Source of the DNA: a virus
Strand: one strand, 5' to 3'
DNA: 55,674 bases
Virus record (IMG/VR): IMGVR_UViG_3300020165_002390
Coordinates: 1-55,674 of that record
The notes below the pieces were generated by a model, which was not told where the DNA came from, did no database searches, and saw only the letters and a list, made by a program, of their open reading frames with translations. Shown one piece after another: positions 1 through 8,573 of the stretch. Position 1 is the first letter of the stretch, and each line of letters begins with the position of its first letter. The translations under genes and the position numbers were made by a program.

Positions 1-2
1 CC

Positions 3-1352
3 AAGGTGGCAATGACAGACACGGGACACGTGTCCGCAGGCAAACAGATCCAGTCACCAGCCAGTGCAGGTAGCAGGGGTCTGGCAAAAACAACACAATT
101 CACAAACGACAGGACACAGATGCAGATGGGCAACTCACCGATAGCAGAATCAATGGTAGAAATAAGAAACATACTAAACAGAATTGACGGTGTGAACGCA
201 CCAGTGCAGGAAGACGCAGGCGAGAAGATCGCCAACATGGCACAGAACATGACCAAAGACCAGTTCATGAGTCATGCTGATGAGTTAGGTTTAACTCCAG
301 AAGAGGCCGCGGAACACTACGAAAAGATGCAGGGCGGTGCACACGTGCAGGAAAAACAATCACCATACACCACAGACAAAGCAGGTGCGGGATACATAAT
401 GGCAAACAAAGACAAGATCATCCAACAACTGTACGCTGGTGGCGTACAAAGTGTGCTTGATCCCAAAGATGCGGTCAAGGCCATATCAGACCTAATACCT
501 GATGTCACTGAAAAAGAAATAATAGACATCATCAAAAAAGACAATGCTTTCGCTGGCGAATCAGCGGTGCAGGAAGACGAGAACGAACTGGTCAGACTCA
601 AGGAACTGTCAGGCATTGAAGAAGACGCAGGACTGACCGACGAACAGAAGAAAGGCCTTGATGCGATAGCAGAGAAATACAAAGACCGTGAGGGCGGAAA
701 TGGTGACATGTTGGCATACGGATATCTTGACGTATCCGACACTGGAATTCCAACAGACGGTTACGACAAAGAAGAAATGGAAGCCTACTCGAAAAAGATA
801 GGCGTAGACTGGAGAGAATGGGACGGTCAGCAGACAGAAGATTTTTTAGATCAAAGCGAAACTACAGGTGGCGTAACAGCATTTATGATCGATGACCTTA
901 TAAAAGTTCTAGGACCAAATTTCATGAACGATGAAAAACTACAATTCAGTGCTAAAGAATATCTAGATGACTCAGATAAATTATACCAACCAATGCCAGA
1001 GGGTGATGAATTTGACATAGAAGAGGACGAGGACTTCGAAGAAGTGCTTGGTCCACTGGGTTTCCCAGAAGACGAGACAGAACTTTTTGACGCAGAGTAC
1101 CAAGGCAGGAAAGTTCCACTGAACAAACCAATGCGTGGTGATGTCAAGAAATTCAAAGTGTACGTGAAAGATCCTAAAACAGGCAATGTTAAAAAAGTCA
1201 ACTTCGGACACGGTGGTACAAGTGCGAAGAGACCAACCATGAGGATCAGGAAATCAAATCCAAAAGCGAGAAAATCATTCAGGGCGAGACACAACTGTGC
1301 CAACCCAGGACCAAAGACCAAAGCGAGATATTGGTCTTGCAGGAAGTGGTAA
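3..1352 (+). CDS. Phage protein with basic Cys-containing C-terminal domain (probably 5'-partial)
   Basis: The reading frame is open to the left edge, and the first possible starts (GTG at 6, ATG at 12) have no ribosome site in view, so the gene probably begins upstream. The first ~340 residues are acidic and low in hydrophobicity. The last ~70 residues are strongly basic, with the motifs VYVKDPKTGNVKKVNFG, RIRKSNPKARKSFRARHNC and KARYWSCRKW. I recall this tail, with its paired Cys, as a recurrent C-terminal module of marine T4-like phage proteins (similar to what is called DUF5872). The next genes carry related modules. Function unknown; a structural or nucleic-acid-associated role is possible but not shown. 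Confidence 0.7.
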   Translation, partial: KVAMTDTGHVSAGKQIQSPASAGSRGLAKTTQFTNDRTQMQMGNSPIAESMVEIRNILNRIDGVNAPVQEDAGEKIANMAQNMTKDQFMSHADELGLTPEEAAEHYEKMQGGAHVQEKQSPYTTDKAGAGYIMANKDKIIQQLYAGGVQSVLDPKDAVKAISDLIPDVTEKEIIDIIKKDNAFAGESAVQEDENELVRLKELSGIEEDAGLTDEQKKGLDAIAEKYKDREGGNGDMLAYGYLDVSDTGIPTDGYDKEEMEAYSKKIGVDWREWDGQQTEDFLDQSETTGGVTAFMIDDLIKVLGPNFMNDEKLQFSAKEYLDDSDKLYQPMPEGDEFDIEEDEDFEEVLGPLGFPEDETELFDAEYQGRKVPLNKPMRGDVKKFKVYVKDPKTGNVKKVNFGHGGTSAKRPTMRIRKSNPKARKSFRARHNCANPGPKTKARYWSCRKW

Positions 1353-1353
1353 C

Positions 1354-1539
1354 ATGCAGATCCGTGAAGTAGTAGGAATCACAGAAGAAGAATTCGAACA
1401 ACTAGCAGAGAAGAAAGACGCCTGCTATCATAAAGTGAAATCAAGATATAAAGTATGGCCATCGGCCTATGCCTCTGGTGCTCTAGTTCAGTGTCGTAAA
1501 AAAGGTGCGGCCAACTGGGGTAACAAGAGCAAAAAATGA
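1354..1539 (+). CDS. Small basic phage protein (Cys-containing module)
   Basis: A 61-residue protein. I chose the ATG at 1354, just after the upstream stop and preceded by AGGAAG, rather than an earlier in-frame ATG at 1297 inside the previous gene. It holds the motif KKDACYHKVKSRYKVWPSAY followed by a second Cys and a basic GAANWGNKSKK end. I recall this pattern as a free-standing or fused module in many marine T4-like phages, related in style to the basic domains of the genes on both sides. It overlaps the next gene by an ATGA junction, so the three are co-transcribed. No function known to me. Confidence 0.75.
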   Translation: MQIREVVGITEEEFEQLAEKKDACYHKVKSRYKVWPSAYASGALVQCRKKGAANWGNKSKK

Positions 1540-2153
1540 GGGTATTCGAAGTAGCACATCTAGATCCCGAAGAACAGTACTGGCAGAATCCAGATCCTGA
1601 CACCATGTGGCTGACGGACAAATTGATACTGGCAAGTAAAATGGGTTACAAGTGCGGACCTGCAGGCATAGACGTACCAGAATCAGGCGATTACATTGTG
1701 CGTCCTGTGGTCAATGCATACGGTCTAGGCATAGGTGCAGAGAAGATGTTCATCGAACAAACAACCACACACATACCGCCAGGATTTTTCTGGTGTGAAT
1801 GGTTCGAAGGCAGACACCTGTCAGTGGATTACAAAGATGGTGAACAATCGCTCTGTGTGGAAGGATTCAAAAAGGAAAACACTTTCTTGAAATGGGATCG
1901 ATGGGCGAGGACAATGGATGTGATGCCAATGCCAGAGCAGATACAAGATGCAGTATCAGGACATGATGTTGTGAACTGTGAATTTATCGGTGACAAACTG
2001 ATAGAAGTGCACCTGCGACACAATCCAGACTTCGAAGGTGGCATAATGGAGTTCGTTCCGGTGTGGGAAGGTGATGACACCTCTCCCCCAAATGGGTATA
2101 AATACCGAGAGTATCCAGACGTACACGGAAGAATAGGGGCATTTGTAAGATGA
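1536..2153 (+). CDS. Hypothetical protein, weakly ATP-grasp-like
   Basis: A 205-residue soluble protein starting in an ATGA overlap with the previous gene and ending in one with the next. The segment GDYIVRPVVNAYGLGIGAEK followed ~20 residues later by GFFWCEWFEGRHLSVDY resembles the layout of an ATP-grasp fold (substrate strand, then a specificity patch), but I cannot point to the metal-binding Glu/Asn residues, so the resemblance is weak. No signal peptide or membrane segment. Its position between genes with basic phage modules suggests a conserved three-gene unit. Function unassigned. Confidence 0.7.
   Translation: MRVFEVAHLDPEEQYWQNPDPDTMWLTDKLILASKMGYKCGPAGIDVPESGDYIVRPVVNAYGLGIGAEKMFIEQTTTHIPPGFFWCEWFEGRHLSVDYKDGEQSLCVEGFKKENTFLKWDRWARTMDVMPMPEQIQDAVSGHDVVNCEFIGDKLIEVHLRHNPDFEGGIMEFVPVWEGDDTSPPNGYKYREYPDVHGRIGAFVR
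2097..2104 (+). promoter_or_regulatory. Candidate T4-type late promoter (TATAAATA)
   Basis: An exact match to the T4 late-promoter octamer TATAAATA, lying near the 3' end of the upstream gene and ~45 bases before the ATG at 2150. T4 late transcription uses the sliding clamp as activator, and a clamp gene is present in this window. A single 8-mer can occur by chance in AT-rich DNA. Confidence 0.35.
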
Positions 2154-3067
2154 GAATAAATGAATTACTAGAAGAACAGGCCAACTACGACAACTGGGAT
2201 CACCAGGAATCGGCCGACTATTCCAAATATCTTGAAAAACATTTCGGATCGCCAGACGAATTCACAAACGAACAGACAGTTTGGCACAACATCGATGGGT
2301 TCAAAAGGGTTGTGTGCAGGGATGAATACATACTACACGGGTCTCCAGCACCACACTACGACTTCGTCTATTGTTACGTTGACCTAGAAGTGCCTGAAGA
2401 CATGAGTGACGAACTGGCAAAATGTTCTGGAAGCATACTGATCGATCACCTTAAAAATGAGGTTGGTGCCAGATGTGGTTCACTGACAGCCAATGCCACT
2501 ACACTTAATTTTGTAATGGATGTGGTTGCTGGACGTACAGAAGCAGTAAAAGACGAATACGAAAAAAGAATACTAGGCATGAAAGCCATGTTCGACAATG
2601 GCGAGAAATACGAATTGGATTGGTGGCCGGATGAGTCGGGCGATGCAGATCCAGGAAATGAATACTACAAAGAAGGTTACATCACTTTGGAAGGCACAAG
2701 ATGTTGGAAAGGTTACACAAAGAAGGGCATGAAGACCATGTTCGGCAAACGTGTACCCAACTGCGTAAAAGCAGAAGATGTTCAAATAGGATCAGACGGC
2801 AACTTAATTTTTGCAGAAGGTCTAAATGAAAATTTAAAAAAATGGTTCAAGGACAAATGGGTGCGAATGGGCCCAAAAGGAAAGATCAGAGGATCATGTG
2901 GTGGTAAGAGCAAAGGTGAGGGGAAACCCAAATGCTTACCTGCCAAGAAAGCATACGCACTAGGTAAAAAAGGCCGGGCAAGTGCGGCGGCGAGGAAGAG
3001 AAGAAAAGATCCCAATCCCAACAGACGTGGTAAAGCGATCAACGTCAAAACCAAAAAGAAAAAATAA
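2150..3067 (+). CDS. Phage protein with basic Gly/Lys-rich C-terminal domain
   Basis: A 305-residue protein. The N-terminal ~220 residues are acidic and unrecognised. The middle carries YKEGYITLEGTRCWKGYTKK and a nearby FGKRVPNCVK patch. The last ~75 residues are a basic module with KDKWVRMGPKGKIRGSCGGK, then KPKCLPAKKA and KRRKDPNPNRRGKAINV. I recall this end from other marine phage proteins (DUF5872-like). It is the third consecutive gene here with such a module. It follows an ATGA overlap, and a TATAAATA octamer lies just upstream. Function unknown. Confidence 0.7.
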   Translation: MRINELLEEQANYDNWDHQESADYSKYLEKHFGSPDEFTNEQTVWHNIDGFKRVVCRDEYILHGSPAPHYDFVYCYVDLEVPEDMSDELAKCSGSILIDHLKNEVGARCGSLTANATTLNFVMDVVAGRTEAVKDEYEKRILGMKAMFDNGEKYELDWWPDESGDADPGNEYYKEGYITLEGTRCWKGYTKKGMKTMFGKRVPNCVKAEDVQIGSDGNLIFAEGLNENLKKWFKDKWVRMGPKGKIRGSCGGKSKGEGKPKCLPAKKAYALGKKGRASAAARKRRKDPNPNRRGKAINVKTKKKK

Positions 3068-3068
3068 T

Positions 3069-3097
3069 TTGCATTCATTGTAGATTTGTTATATACT
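3069..3097 (+). promoter_or_regulatory. Sigma70-type promoter upstream of the dsbA-like gene
   Basis: TTGCAT (3069-3074) and TATACT (3092-3097) are separated by 17 bases. The predicted start at about 3104 leaves a ~19-base leader containing AGGAG before the ATG at 3123. It lies in one of the few true intergenic gaps. Confidence 0.65.
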
Positions 3098-3122
3098 TGT
3101 TGGATAACAACAGGAGAAACAA

Positions 3123-3380
3123 ATGGCAGTAAGAAACTTTAATGACGCTGAAAAGCAGAAATTGATCCAGATCATTTCACAGGGCTCACAGGTACTAGGT
3201 GAGGTCGAGGACTTGAAAGGTGGATTGAAAGACACAGTGAAAGCAATCGCAGAGGAACTAGAATTGAAACCAGCCCTGATCAACAAGGCAATATCAGTTG
3301 CACACAAGGGCAACTACCAGAACATCGCAGATGAGATGGACACCCTGGAGAGCATACTAAACACAGCCGGCAAACTTTAA
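3123..3380 (+). CDS. dsbA: DsbA-like dsDNA-binding protein
   Basis: An 85-residue, highly charged, helix-rich protein. It matches T4 DsbA (89 residues) in length and in the pattern of its second half: LKDTVKAIAEELELKPALIN, then HKGNYQNIADE, comparable to T4's stretch where AKDELGVD is followed by a LYHKDNRDVFEAE segment. In T4, DsbA binds double-stranded DNA near late promoters and is not essential. The start has a clear AGGAGAAACAA ribosome site and its own sigma70-like promoter. Its stop overlaps the next start. The assignment rests on remembered similarity, not an alignment. Confidence 0.6.
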   Translation: MAVRNFNDAEKQKLIQIISQGSQVLGEVEDLKGGLKDTVKAIAEELELKPALINKAISVAHKGNYQNIADEMDTLESILNTAGKL

Positions 3381-3664
3381 TGTTAGACAAAGTCAGATCA
3401 TTCTGGCTTCGTAGTTTTGAAAGTGACCGGACAGCGTTCTATTTTGAACTTGTCAGTTTCATATTCACAGTTGGAGCCAGCCTTACACTAGCGATCACAG
3501 CCTCAGATCCGGACATGACTATCGTGTATCCGGGATTCTTGGTAGGAGCACTCACACAATGTTATGCTTCATACAGAAGAGAAGCGGCATTCGTGATGAT
3601 GATCACTGGCTACTTCGCAATCATAAATGTCTACGGTTACGGCGTGGCAAGTTATTGGTGGTAG
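3380..3664 (+). CDS. Small inner-membrane protein
   Basis: A 94-residue protein with three predicted membrane segments, roughly residues 20-40, 46-62 and 68-90. The first contains YFELVSFIFTVGASLTLAI and the second is followed by a short YRREAAF loop. I recall near relatives as conserved hypothetical membrane proteins in T4-like marine phages. It starts on the last base of the dsbA-like stop codon, so the two form an operon. No transport signature that I can recognise. Confidence 0.75.
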   Translation: MLDKVRSFWLRSFESDRTAFYFELVSFIFTVGASLTLAITASDPDMTIVYPGFLVGALTQCYASYRREAAFVMMITGYFAIINVYGYGVASYWW

Positions 3665-3670
3665 TATAAA

Positions 3671-4339
3671 ATGAAAAAATGTCTTTTAATAGGTTGTAGT
3701 AATGGTATTCCATTGCATAAGCAGTTCTCCAAATTTTTTGGTTCCGAAGACGTTGAATGGATAAATCTATCCGCCAGCGGATTTGGCAATAGGTATATCA
3801 CCTCACGTTTATTTGAATATGTGGACGAAAGTGGAATACCAGATTACGTGTATCTACAATATTCCGGATTATCAAGAATTGACCTACCGTTTGACCCCAA
3901 AGTGACTATACCCGATTATGGAGGCCAGAGTAAAACCAACAGAAGAAATTGGGTTGCCAGTGGCGGTCGCAATGGATCTTGGCTTGCCTGTGATATGCTG
4001 AAAAAACTGTTTGCATACATGTATGATATCACATCAGAAAAGGGTCCTTACGATTTAAGTTTACATGAAATCTTTCGAGGTATAGAATTATGCAAGACCC
4101 TGAAAATACCTTACAACTGGAGCAGTTATTATGACTATACCAATCCCCCAAACAAAATGACAACTATTGATGGGTCGGTGTTCAAACTACCAGATTACAT
4201 AGACATGTCTGGTCATATTGGAGAATCTCCATTAAACGTTGCTTATGAGTTAGGAGACATTCCCGATGACGGGGTGCATTATACCAATAACACTGGTGAA
4301 CAATTTATTTTAAGAAATAAGGACAAATTTAATTTATGA
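3671..4339 (+). CDS. SGNH/GDSL-hydrolase-like protein
   Basis: A 222-residue protein beginning with a hydrophobic strand and the Ser-containing turn KKCLLIGCSNG, then NLSASGFGNRYITSRL, which resembles blocks I and II of SGNH hydrolases (catalytic Ser early, Gly in block II). A terminal Asp-x-x-His of the usual form is not obvious; DDGVHY near the C-terminus is a candidate. Two other proteins here share this architecture (31198-31980 and 46333-47127). Its base composition looks more AT-rich than the flanking core genes, and it sits immediately before DNA polymerase, so it may be a later insertion. It overlaps the polymerase start by 4 bases. Confidence 0.5.
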   Translation: MKKCLLIGCSNGIPLHKQFSKFFGSEDVEWINLSASGFGNRYITSRLFEYVDESGIPDYVYLQYSGLSRIDLPFDPKVTIPDYGGQSKTNRRNWVASGGRNGSWLACDMLKKLFAYMYDITSEKGPYDLSLHEIFRGIELCKTLKIPYNWSSYYDYTNPPNKMTTIDGSVFKLPDYIDMSGHIGESPLNVAYELGDIPDDGVHYTNNTGEQFILRNKDKFNL

Positions 4340-6999
4340 GTTACATAGATGCACTATTCAAAAAAGATGAGGACAAGATATACGTCGTAGAACGTGATCC
4401 CAAGAAGGGTCGAATATTCACAGAGTACGATGCCAGGTACGTGTTCTACTACGAGGACGCAAGGGGCAAACACAGATCAATGACGGGTGCACCATTACAG
4501 AGAGTGCAGTGTGCCACCAACAAGGAATTCATAAAAGAACAGAGGATAAGATCCAACAAGCAATTATACGAGAATGACATCAATCCTGTGTTCAGGTGTT
4601 TGGAAGAGAACTACTTGGGCAAGGAAACCCCAAAACTCAACGTGATGTTTTTCGATATTGAAGTTGACTTCGATCCAGATCGAGGTTATTCAACAACAGA
4701 TGATCCGTTCATGCCCATAACTGCCATAAGTTGTTACATGAGCTGGACGGACCAACTGGTCACATTTGCAGTACCTCCCAAGACCATCAGCATGACAGAC
4801 GCGAAAGAACTTACAAAGAGATTCGAGAACACCATGTTGTTCGAGAAGGAGAAGGACATGCTGGACGCATTCCTGGAACTAGTGCAGGACGCAGACATAC
4901 TGTCAGGTTGGAACTCAGAGGGATATGATATTCCATACACAGTTGGTAGGATACAAAAAGTATTAAGTTCAGATGACACAAGGCGTTTGTGTTTTTGGGG
5001 TGAAAAACCTAGAAAGAGAGTATTTGAAAAATATGGTCGAGAACAGTTAAGTTTTGATCTGGTAGGTCGTGTACACTTAGACTTGCTGGAACTATACAGG
5101 AAATACACATACGAAGAAAGACACAGTTTCAGACTGGACGCAATAGGCGAGCATGAATTGGACGAGAGAAAAACAGTATACGAGGGGTCACTGGACAACT
5201 TGTATAAAAATGACTTTGGACTTTTCATAGAATACAACAGACAGGATACTGCACTGTTGGCCAAGCTCGAGAAGAAACTGAAGTTCATAGAACTTGCCAA
5301 CGAGATAGCACACCAGAACACTGTGTTGCTACAGACCACAATGGGTGCAGTGGCGGTGACTGAACAGGCCATAGTGAACGAGACACACAGACGTGGTATG
5401 CAGGTACCAGGTAGGAAATACAAGAAGGACGGTGAGGAGAACCAACCGGCCGCAGGAGCCCACGTGGCAACCCCACAAAAAGGGATACACGACTGGATCG
5501 GTTCTGTTGACATCAACTCGCTCTATCCGAGTGTGATCCGTGCCTTGAACATGGGGCCTGAGACTATAGTAGGACAGATAAGGCCAGTGATAACATCAGC
5601 AGAGATCAACAGGGCCAAACACGCCAAGAAATCATTCGCGGCCGCATGGGACAGCCAGTTCGGTAGTTGGGAATACCAAGCAGTCATGAATCAAGAGAAA
5701 GGCACAGAGATCATAGTAGACTGGGAAGACAAGACCAGTGTGCGTATGAGTGCCGCTCAACTTTATGACATAGTGTTTGACGGCAACAACAAATGGATGC
5801 TGAGTGCCAATGGCACAATATTCACATACGAGTATGAAGCGATCATACCAGGACTGCTGAAACGTTGGTATGAGGAAAGACAAGAGATGCAGAGAAAAAT
5901 GCGTGACTGTGGAGACAACGAGATTGAACGGGAGTATTGGGACAAGAGGCAACTTGTTAAAAAGATTAACTTGAACAGTCTGTATGGTGCAATACTTAAT
6001 CCGGGTTGTAGGTTCTTTGACATGAGGATAGGACAATCGGTCACACTCACTGGTAGATGTATAACCAAACACATGGCCAGCAAGGTCAATGAAATAGTCG
6101 CAGGCAAGTATGACCACAAAGGTGAGAGTGTTGTGTATGGAGACACAGACTCTGTGTATTTCTCAGCATACAAAACATTACAAAAAGAGATCAACGAAGG
6201 CCTCATACCATGGACCAAAGATTCTGTGCTAGGACTATATGACAAGATAGCGGAAGAGGTCAACGGGTCATTCAAGTCATTCATGACTCGGGCATTCCAC
6301 ACACCAAGTACACGTGGAGAGGTCATTGCGGCGGGTAGAGAACTTGTTGCGTCGAAGGGACTGTTCATCACAAAGAAGAGATATGCGGTGCTGTACTATG
6401 ACAAGGAAGGCAAACGTGCAGACGTAGAAGGCAAGGATGGCAAGATGAAAGCGATGGGACTGGATCTTAAACGTTCTGACACACCTGTGTTCGTGCAGGA
6501 TTTCTTGAGTGATCTTCTTTACATGGTGCTACAGGGCAAGGAAGAAAAAGAAGTGTTAAAAAAAATAAGCGAGTTCAGGTCAGAATTCAAAGCAAGGCCA
6601 GGATGGGAGAAAGGTTCTCCAAAAAGAGCGAACAACATGACCAAGTACACAGCGGCAGAAGAAAAGGCCGGTAGGGCAAACATGCCAGGGCACGTCAGGG
6701 CCAGCATGAACTGGAACAGGTGTAGGGAGATGTATGGTGACAAATATTCCATGCCAATAACAGATGGTGCAAAAGTGATTGTGTGCAAACTTAAAAATAA
6801 TCCCATGGGCTATACCAGTATCGCATATCCTGTGGATGAGATGCGTATACCAGAGTGGTTCAAGGAACTGCCGTTTGACGGTGATGCCATGGAGGCCACA
6901 ATACTGGACCAGAAGATAGACAACCTCATAGGAGTGTTGGATTGGGACGTGCAAAGCACAGAGACCACAAACACATTCAATAAACTGTTTACTTTCTAA
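4336..6999 (+). CDS. 43: Family B DNA polymerase (T4 gp43 type)
   Basis: The 887-residue replicative polymerase with 3'-5' proofreading; T4 gp43 is 898 residues. Exonuclease motifs are present: FFDIEVD (~106-112), GWNSEGYDIPY and YNRQDTALL. Polymerase motif A is DINSLYPSVIRA (~393), motif B is KKINLNSLYGAILN, and motif C is YGDTDSVYF with catalytic Asp pair near 603/605. All the catalytic residues I can check are intact and there is no intein or split, both of which occur in some phage polymerases. It starts in an ATGA overlap with the SGNH-like gene. The sliding clamp lies one gene downstream. Confidence 0.97.
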   Translation: MSYIDALFKKDEDKIYVVERDPKKGRIFTEYDARYVFYYEDARGKHRSMTGAPLQRVQCATNKEFIKEQRIRSNKQLYENDINPVFRCLEENYLGKETPKLNVMFFDIEVDFDPDRGYSTTDDPFMPITAISCYMSWTDQLVTFAVPPKTISMTDAKELTKRFENTMLFEKEKDMLDAFLELVQDADILSGWNSEGYDIPYTVGRIQKVLSSDDTRRLCFWGEKPRKRVFEKYGREQLSFDLVGRVHLDLLELYRKYTYEERHSFRLDAIGEHELDERKTVYEGSLDNLYKNDFGLFIEYNRQDTALLAKLEKKLKFIELANEIAHQNTVLLQTTMGAVAVTEQAIVNETHRRGMQVPGRKYKKDGEENQPAAGAHVATPQKGIHDWIGSVDINSLYPSVIRALNMGPETIVGQIRPVITSAEINRAKHAKKSFAAAWDSQFGSWEYQAVMNQEKGTEIIVDWEDKTSVRMSAAQLYDIVFDGNNKWMLSANGTIFTYEYEAIIPGLLKRWYEERQEMQRKMRDCGDNEIEREYWDKRQLVKKINLNSLYGAILNPGCRFFDMRIGQSVTLTGRCITKHMASKVNEIVAGKYDHKGESVVYGDTDSVYFSAYKTLQKEINEGLIPWTKDSVLGLYDKIAEEVNGSFKSFMTRAFHTPSTRGEVIAAGRELVASKGLFITKKRYAVLYYDKEGKRADVEGKDGKMKAMGLDLKRSDTPVFVQDFLSDLLYMVLQGKEEKEVLKKISEFRSEFKARPGWEKGSPKRANNMTKYTAAEEKAGRANMPGHVRASMNWNRCREMYGDKYSMPITDGAKVIVCKLKNNPMGYTSIAYPVDEMRIPEWFKELPFDGDAMEATILDQKIDNLIGVLDWDVQSTETTNTFNKLFTF

Positions 7000-7007
7000 A
7001 TACAATT

Positions 7008-7805
7008 ATGTTGAGCATTGAAGAAATAAAGTTACTGATAGAAAAACTGGAACGGGTCAAGAAAGAGGACCTACAACAGTTGATAGACTCAAACCTCAAG
7101 ATTCTCAAGGACATAGAGTTGGCCGTTGACGCAAACAACAAGGAAGTAATAGATAGGCTTGACAAGACACCCGAATGGTTCAGACGTGATCTTGACCAGA
7201 AAAAACTCACGCCCATGATCGATCCCACTCTACAGAGATTCGTGCAGAGCAAGATATTCCAGTTCGCAAAGACCAATATCTACAACAGCCTCGAGATAGG
7301 ACCAGGGGACGGCATGTTCTCCATGGATTTCAGGGCATGGAGATTGAATTACTTCGTGGACGTGCTTCTTTGCAGGGAGAAAGTGATTAGGGCACTGTTC
7401 AATACACAACACCACAAATACCTAAAATTTATTACCACAAAACAAACAGATTGTTCAAGTGTGCCGGAGAACAGTTGCAACCTTGTGTTCAGTTGGGACA
7501 CATTTGTTTTCTTCACACAGAAACACATACAACAGTACCTACATGACATCAAGAGGGTTTTGATCCCAGGCGGTTATTGTTTCATACAGTACGCTGACTG
7601 CCACTTCGATCAGGAACTTGACCTTGCCCAAAGAGGTTACTGGAACTACAACACAAAAACTGCGATGACGCAGATCATCAAAGACGAGGGATACGAATTG
7701 GTAGAGATGAATCAATTCAGGCCCGGTGCCAGTTACGCCATATTCAAAAATCCTGGTAAACAAAATCCGGCTGTGTACAGAGTTTCTGAAATAACACTAG
7801 ACTAA
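7008..7805 (+). CDS. Class I SAM-dependent methyltransferase
   Basis: A 265-residue protein. The N-terminal ~70 residues are predicted coiled/helical. The methyltransferase core follows with motif I LEIGPGDGMFS (~91-101), a motif IV-like NLVFSWDTFVFF and the post-IV strand VLIPGGYCFIQY. This is the ubiquitous SAM-binding Rossmann fold; the substrate cannot be read from sequence. Similar stand-alone methyltransferases occur between replication genes of T4-like marine phages. The start at 7008 has no ribosome site and follows a CTAAATA element at 6996-7002. It lies between polymerase and clamp. Confidence 0.85.
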   Translation: MLSIEEIKLLIEKLERVKKEDLQQLIDSNLKILKDIELAVDANNKEVIDRLDKTPEWFRRDLDQKKLTPMIDPTLQRFVQSKIFQFAKTNIYNSLEIGPGDGMFSMDFRAWRLNYFVDVLLCREKVIRALFNTQHHKYLKFITTKQTDCSSVPENSCNLVFSWDTFVFFTQKHIQQYLHDIKRVLIPGGYCFIQYADCHFDQELDLAQRGYWNYNTKTAMTQIIKDEGYELVEMNQFRPGASYAIFKNPGKQNPAVYRVSEITLD

Positions 7806-7826
7806 GACCTAAATATCCTATACAAT
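7798..7826 (+). promoter_or_regulatory. Candidate promoter of the sliding clamp gene
   Basis: TAGACT (7798-7803) and TACAAT (7821-7826) are 17 bases apart, with a CTAAATA element (7809-7815) in between. The predicted sigma70 start at about 7833 is 3 bases before the ATG at 7836, giving an almost leaderless mRNA. If CTAAATA instead acts as a late-type element, the leader would be ~14 bases, still without a good Shine-Dalgarno site. Confidence 0.45.
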
Positions 7827-7835
7827 AAGAACATT

Positions 7836-8573
7836 ATGATAGACATCTTAAAAGACATCGTTAAACATACGCATGGACTGGGATTCTTGGATCTTGTTAA
7901 AATTACTGGCGACGACAAAGAGACTGCGATCGACAGTATGGCAGAAGACAGATCTGTGATCCTGCAAGGGTCTTTCCACAAACCACAAACGGAGATGACG
8001 GGTACGTTCGGTATGCCACAGATGGGCAAACTGGACATACACTTGAAGTGTCCGGAATACAAGGAGAAGGCAAACATAACTGTGTTGTCCGGTGAGAGAA
8101 ACGGTGCAACCATTCCAACAGGAATCCATTTCGAGAACGAAAAGGGTGACTTCAAGAATGACTACAGATTCATGAATGCCGAGATCATCAATGAGAAACT
8201 TAAGACCGTGAAGTTCAAAGGTGTTAAGTGGGACGTTGAGATCGAACCAAGTGTGGCAAGTGTGCAAAGATTCAACTTCCAGGCAACAGCAAACACAGAA
8301 CACAACTCATTCGTTGTGAGAACCGAGGATGGAAACTTGATTTTCACTTTTGGTGATCAGGCATCGCATGGTGGTGAATTCGTGTTCGCGACTGACGTTG
8401 AGGGAACACTCAACAAAGGTTGGAGTTGGCCGGTAGGACAGGTGCTACAAATACTTAAACTGTCTGATTCAGCGAAAGTTACATTACACTTCTCTAACGA
8501 GGGTGCTATGCAGGTTTCGGTTGATTCAGGACTGGGCAAGTATCAATACATCATACCAGCACAGGCGCAATAA
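7836..8573 (+). CDS. 45: Sliding clamp (T4 gp45 type)
   Basis: A 245-residue protein; T4 gp45 is 228 residues and forms the trimeric DNA clamp that holds the polymerase and activates late transcription. The length, the acidic character, the alternation of beta-strands with few helices, the GTFGMPQMGKLDIHL stretch and the C-terminal KVTLHFSNEGAMQVSV followed by KYQYIIPAQ all fit phage clamps. The family is poorly conserved, so the call also leans on position right after polymerase. It overlaps the next start by one base. Confidence 0.85.
   Translation: MIDILKDIVKHTHGLGFLDLVKITGDDKETAIDSMAEDRSVILQGSFHKPQTEMTGTFGMPQMGKLDIHLKCPEYKEKANITVLSGERNGATIPTGIHFENEKGDFKNDYRFMNAEIINEKLKTVKFKGVKWDVEIEPSVASVQRFNFQATANTEHNSFVVRTEDGNLIFTFGDQASHGGEFVFATDVEGTLNKGWSWPVGQVLQILKLSDSAKVTLHFSNEGAMQVSVDSGLGKYQYIIPAQAQ

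Noticed and set aside
5632-6371. Long minus-strand frames opposite DNA polymerase
   Set aside because: They are shadows of a fully conserved polymerase, with no ribosome site and no recognisable motifs.
6996-7002. CTAAATA before the methyltransferase gene as a late promoter
   Set aside because: It is only 6 bases from the ATG and lacks the first position of the T4 octamer; similar 7-mers occur inside genes.
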